The notes under the pieces were generated by a model that ran no database searches, was not told the DNA's origin, and saw only the letters and a program-made list of their open reading frames with translations. The translations under genes were made by a program, and so were the position numbers. Below, in pieces: positions 6,137 to 6,276 of a stretch of DNA of 6,276 nucleotides (within the stretch, counting starts at the first letter, position 1; the number at the start of each line of letters is the position of its first letter). Source of the DNA: an uncultured Selenomonadales bacterium (GTDB taxonomy: Bacteria; Bacillota; Negativicutes; Selenomonadales; Selenomonadaceae); NCBI GenBank assembly GCA_937877545.1, contig CALFJE010000025.1, forward strand, positions 1-6,276, given 5' to 3'.

Positions 6137-6194
6137 AAAAAAAAATTTTCCAAAGCACTTGCAAAGTTGCGGATAATGTGCTATATTGCGCCCT
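6137..6194 (+). promoter_or_regulatory. Strong sigma70/sigmaA-type promoter for the tRNA-Lys gene
   Basis: The -35 box TTGCAA (6159-6164) and -10 box TATATT (6182-6187) are separated by exactly 17 bases. TG at 6179-6180 gives an extended -10 (TGnTATATT). An A9T4 tract at 6137-6149 lies where an UP element would be. The bases after the -10, gcgccc (6188-6193), form a GC-rich discriminator typical of stringently controlled stable-RNA promoters. Transcription would start around 6194, leaving a leader of about 25 bases before the tRNA. The boxes are seen directly; activity and stringent control are inferred. Confidence 0.75.
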
Positions 6195-6219
6195 GTTGAT
6201 TCACAGTGTTTTGAAAGCT

Positions 6220-6276
6220 GATTCGCTAGCTCAGTCGGTAGAGCACCTGACTTTTAATCAGGGTGTCCCGGATTCG
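6220..6276 (+). tRNA. tRNA-Lys (anticodon TTT), 3' end outside the window
   Basis: Reading from 6220: acceptor 5' strand GATTCGC, then TA, D stem GCTC/GAGC (6229-6232 with 6241-6244) around the loop AGTCGGTA, and anticodon stem CCTGA/TCAGG (6246-6250 with 6258-6262) around CTTTTAA. The anticodon TTT at 6253-6255 decodes AAA and AAG lysine codons. The variable region GTGTC and the start of the T arm (CCGGA, TTCG) follow before the window stops, so the 3' acceptor strand (expected GCGAATC) cannot be checked. A strong promoter lies just upstream. It may be the first gene of a tRNA cluster. Confidence 0.95.

Noticed and set aside
6172..6177. GATAAT as an alternative -10 box for the tRNA
   Set aside because: There is no -35-like hexamer 16-18 bases upstream, whereas TATATT has TTGCAA at 17 bases plus an extended -10 TG.

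Overview
The window looks like a chromosomal segment from an anaerobic Bacillota, with Negativicutes/Selenomonadaceae as my best guess. The reasons are strong AGGAGG-type ribosome binding sites, a class III fructose-1,6-bisphosphatase (a form typical of Bacillota and Bacteroidota), moderate GC content and tightly overlapping genes. The taxon is an inference from gene content and style, not a database match. All genes I can support lie on the plus strand.

Positions 3-3986 hold five genes that overlap one another by 4 to 29 bases and are probably one transcript whose promoter lies upstream of the window. The order is: (1) the C-terminal part of an EcoRI-family adenine-specific DNA methyltransferase with an NPPF catalytic motif; (2) an MntA-type nucleotidyltransferase antitoxin with GSx10DxD; (3) a HepT-type HEPN toxin with Rx4HxY; (4) a DUF262 protein with a C-terminal HNH nuclease domain; (5) a TrkH potassium-transporter subunit. 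Genes 1 and 4 resemble a modification/restriction pair. Genes 2 and 3 form a complete HEPN/MNT toxin-antitoxin pair lodged between them. A 14-base perfect direct repeat, ggcggaggcaatga, sits at both edges of the toxin-antitoxin cassette. Collapsing it would leave the methyltransferase stop codon directly abutting the nuclease start codon. This arrangement is the most interesting part of the window: a possible composite defence island in which the toxin-antitoxin pair stabilises or guards a restriction-modification-like system.

Positions 3987-4226 (240 bases) are non-coding and contain three perfect hairpins in a row. They look like a structured, probably dispersed, intergenic repeat. I see no convincing intrinsic terminator or promoter there.

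Positions 4227-6131 encode a complete class III fructose-1,6-bisphosphatase (634 residues), a gluconeogenic housekeeping enzyme with a strong ribosome binding site. It is followed by a textbook stable-RNA promoter (A/T tract, -35, 17-base spacer, extended -10, GC-rich discriminator) and a tRNA-Lys(UUU) gene that is cut by the window's end. The left half is therefore accessory in character apart from trkH, and the right half is core metabolism and translation.
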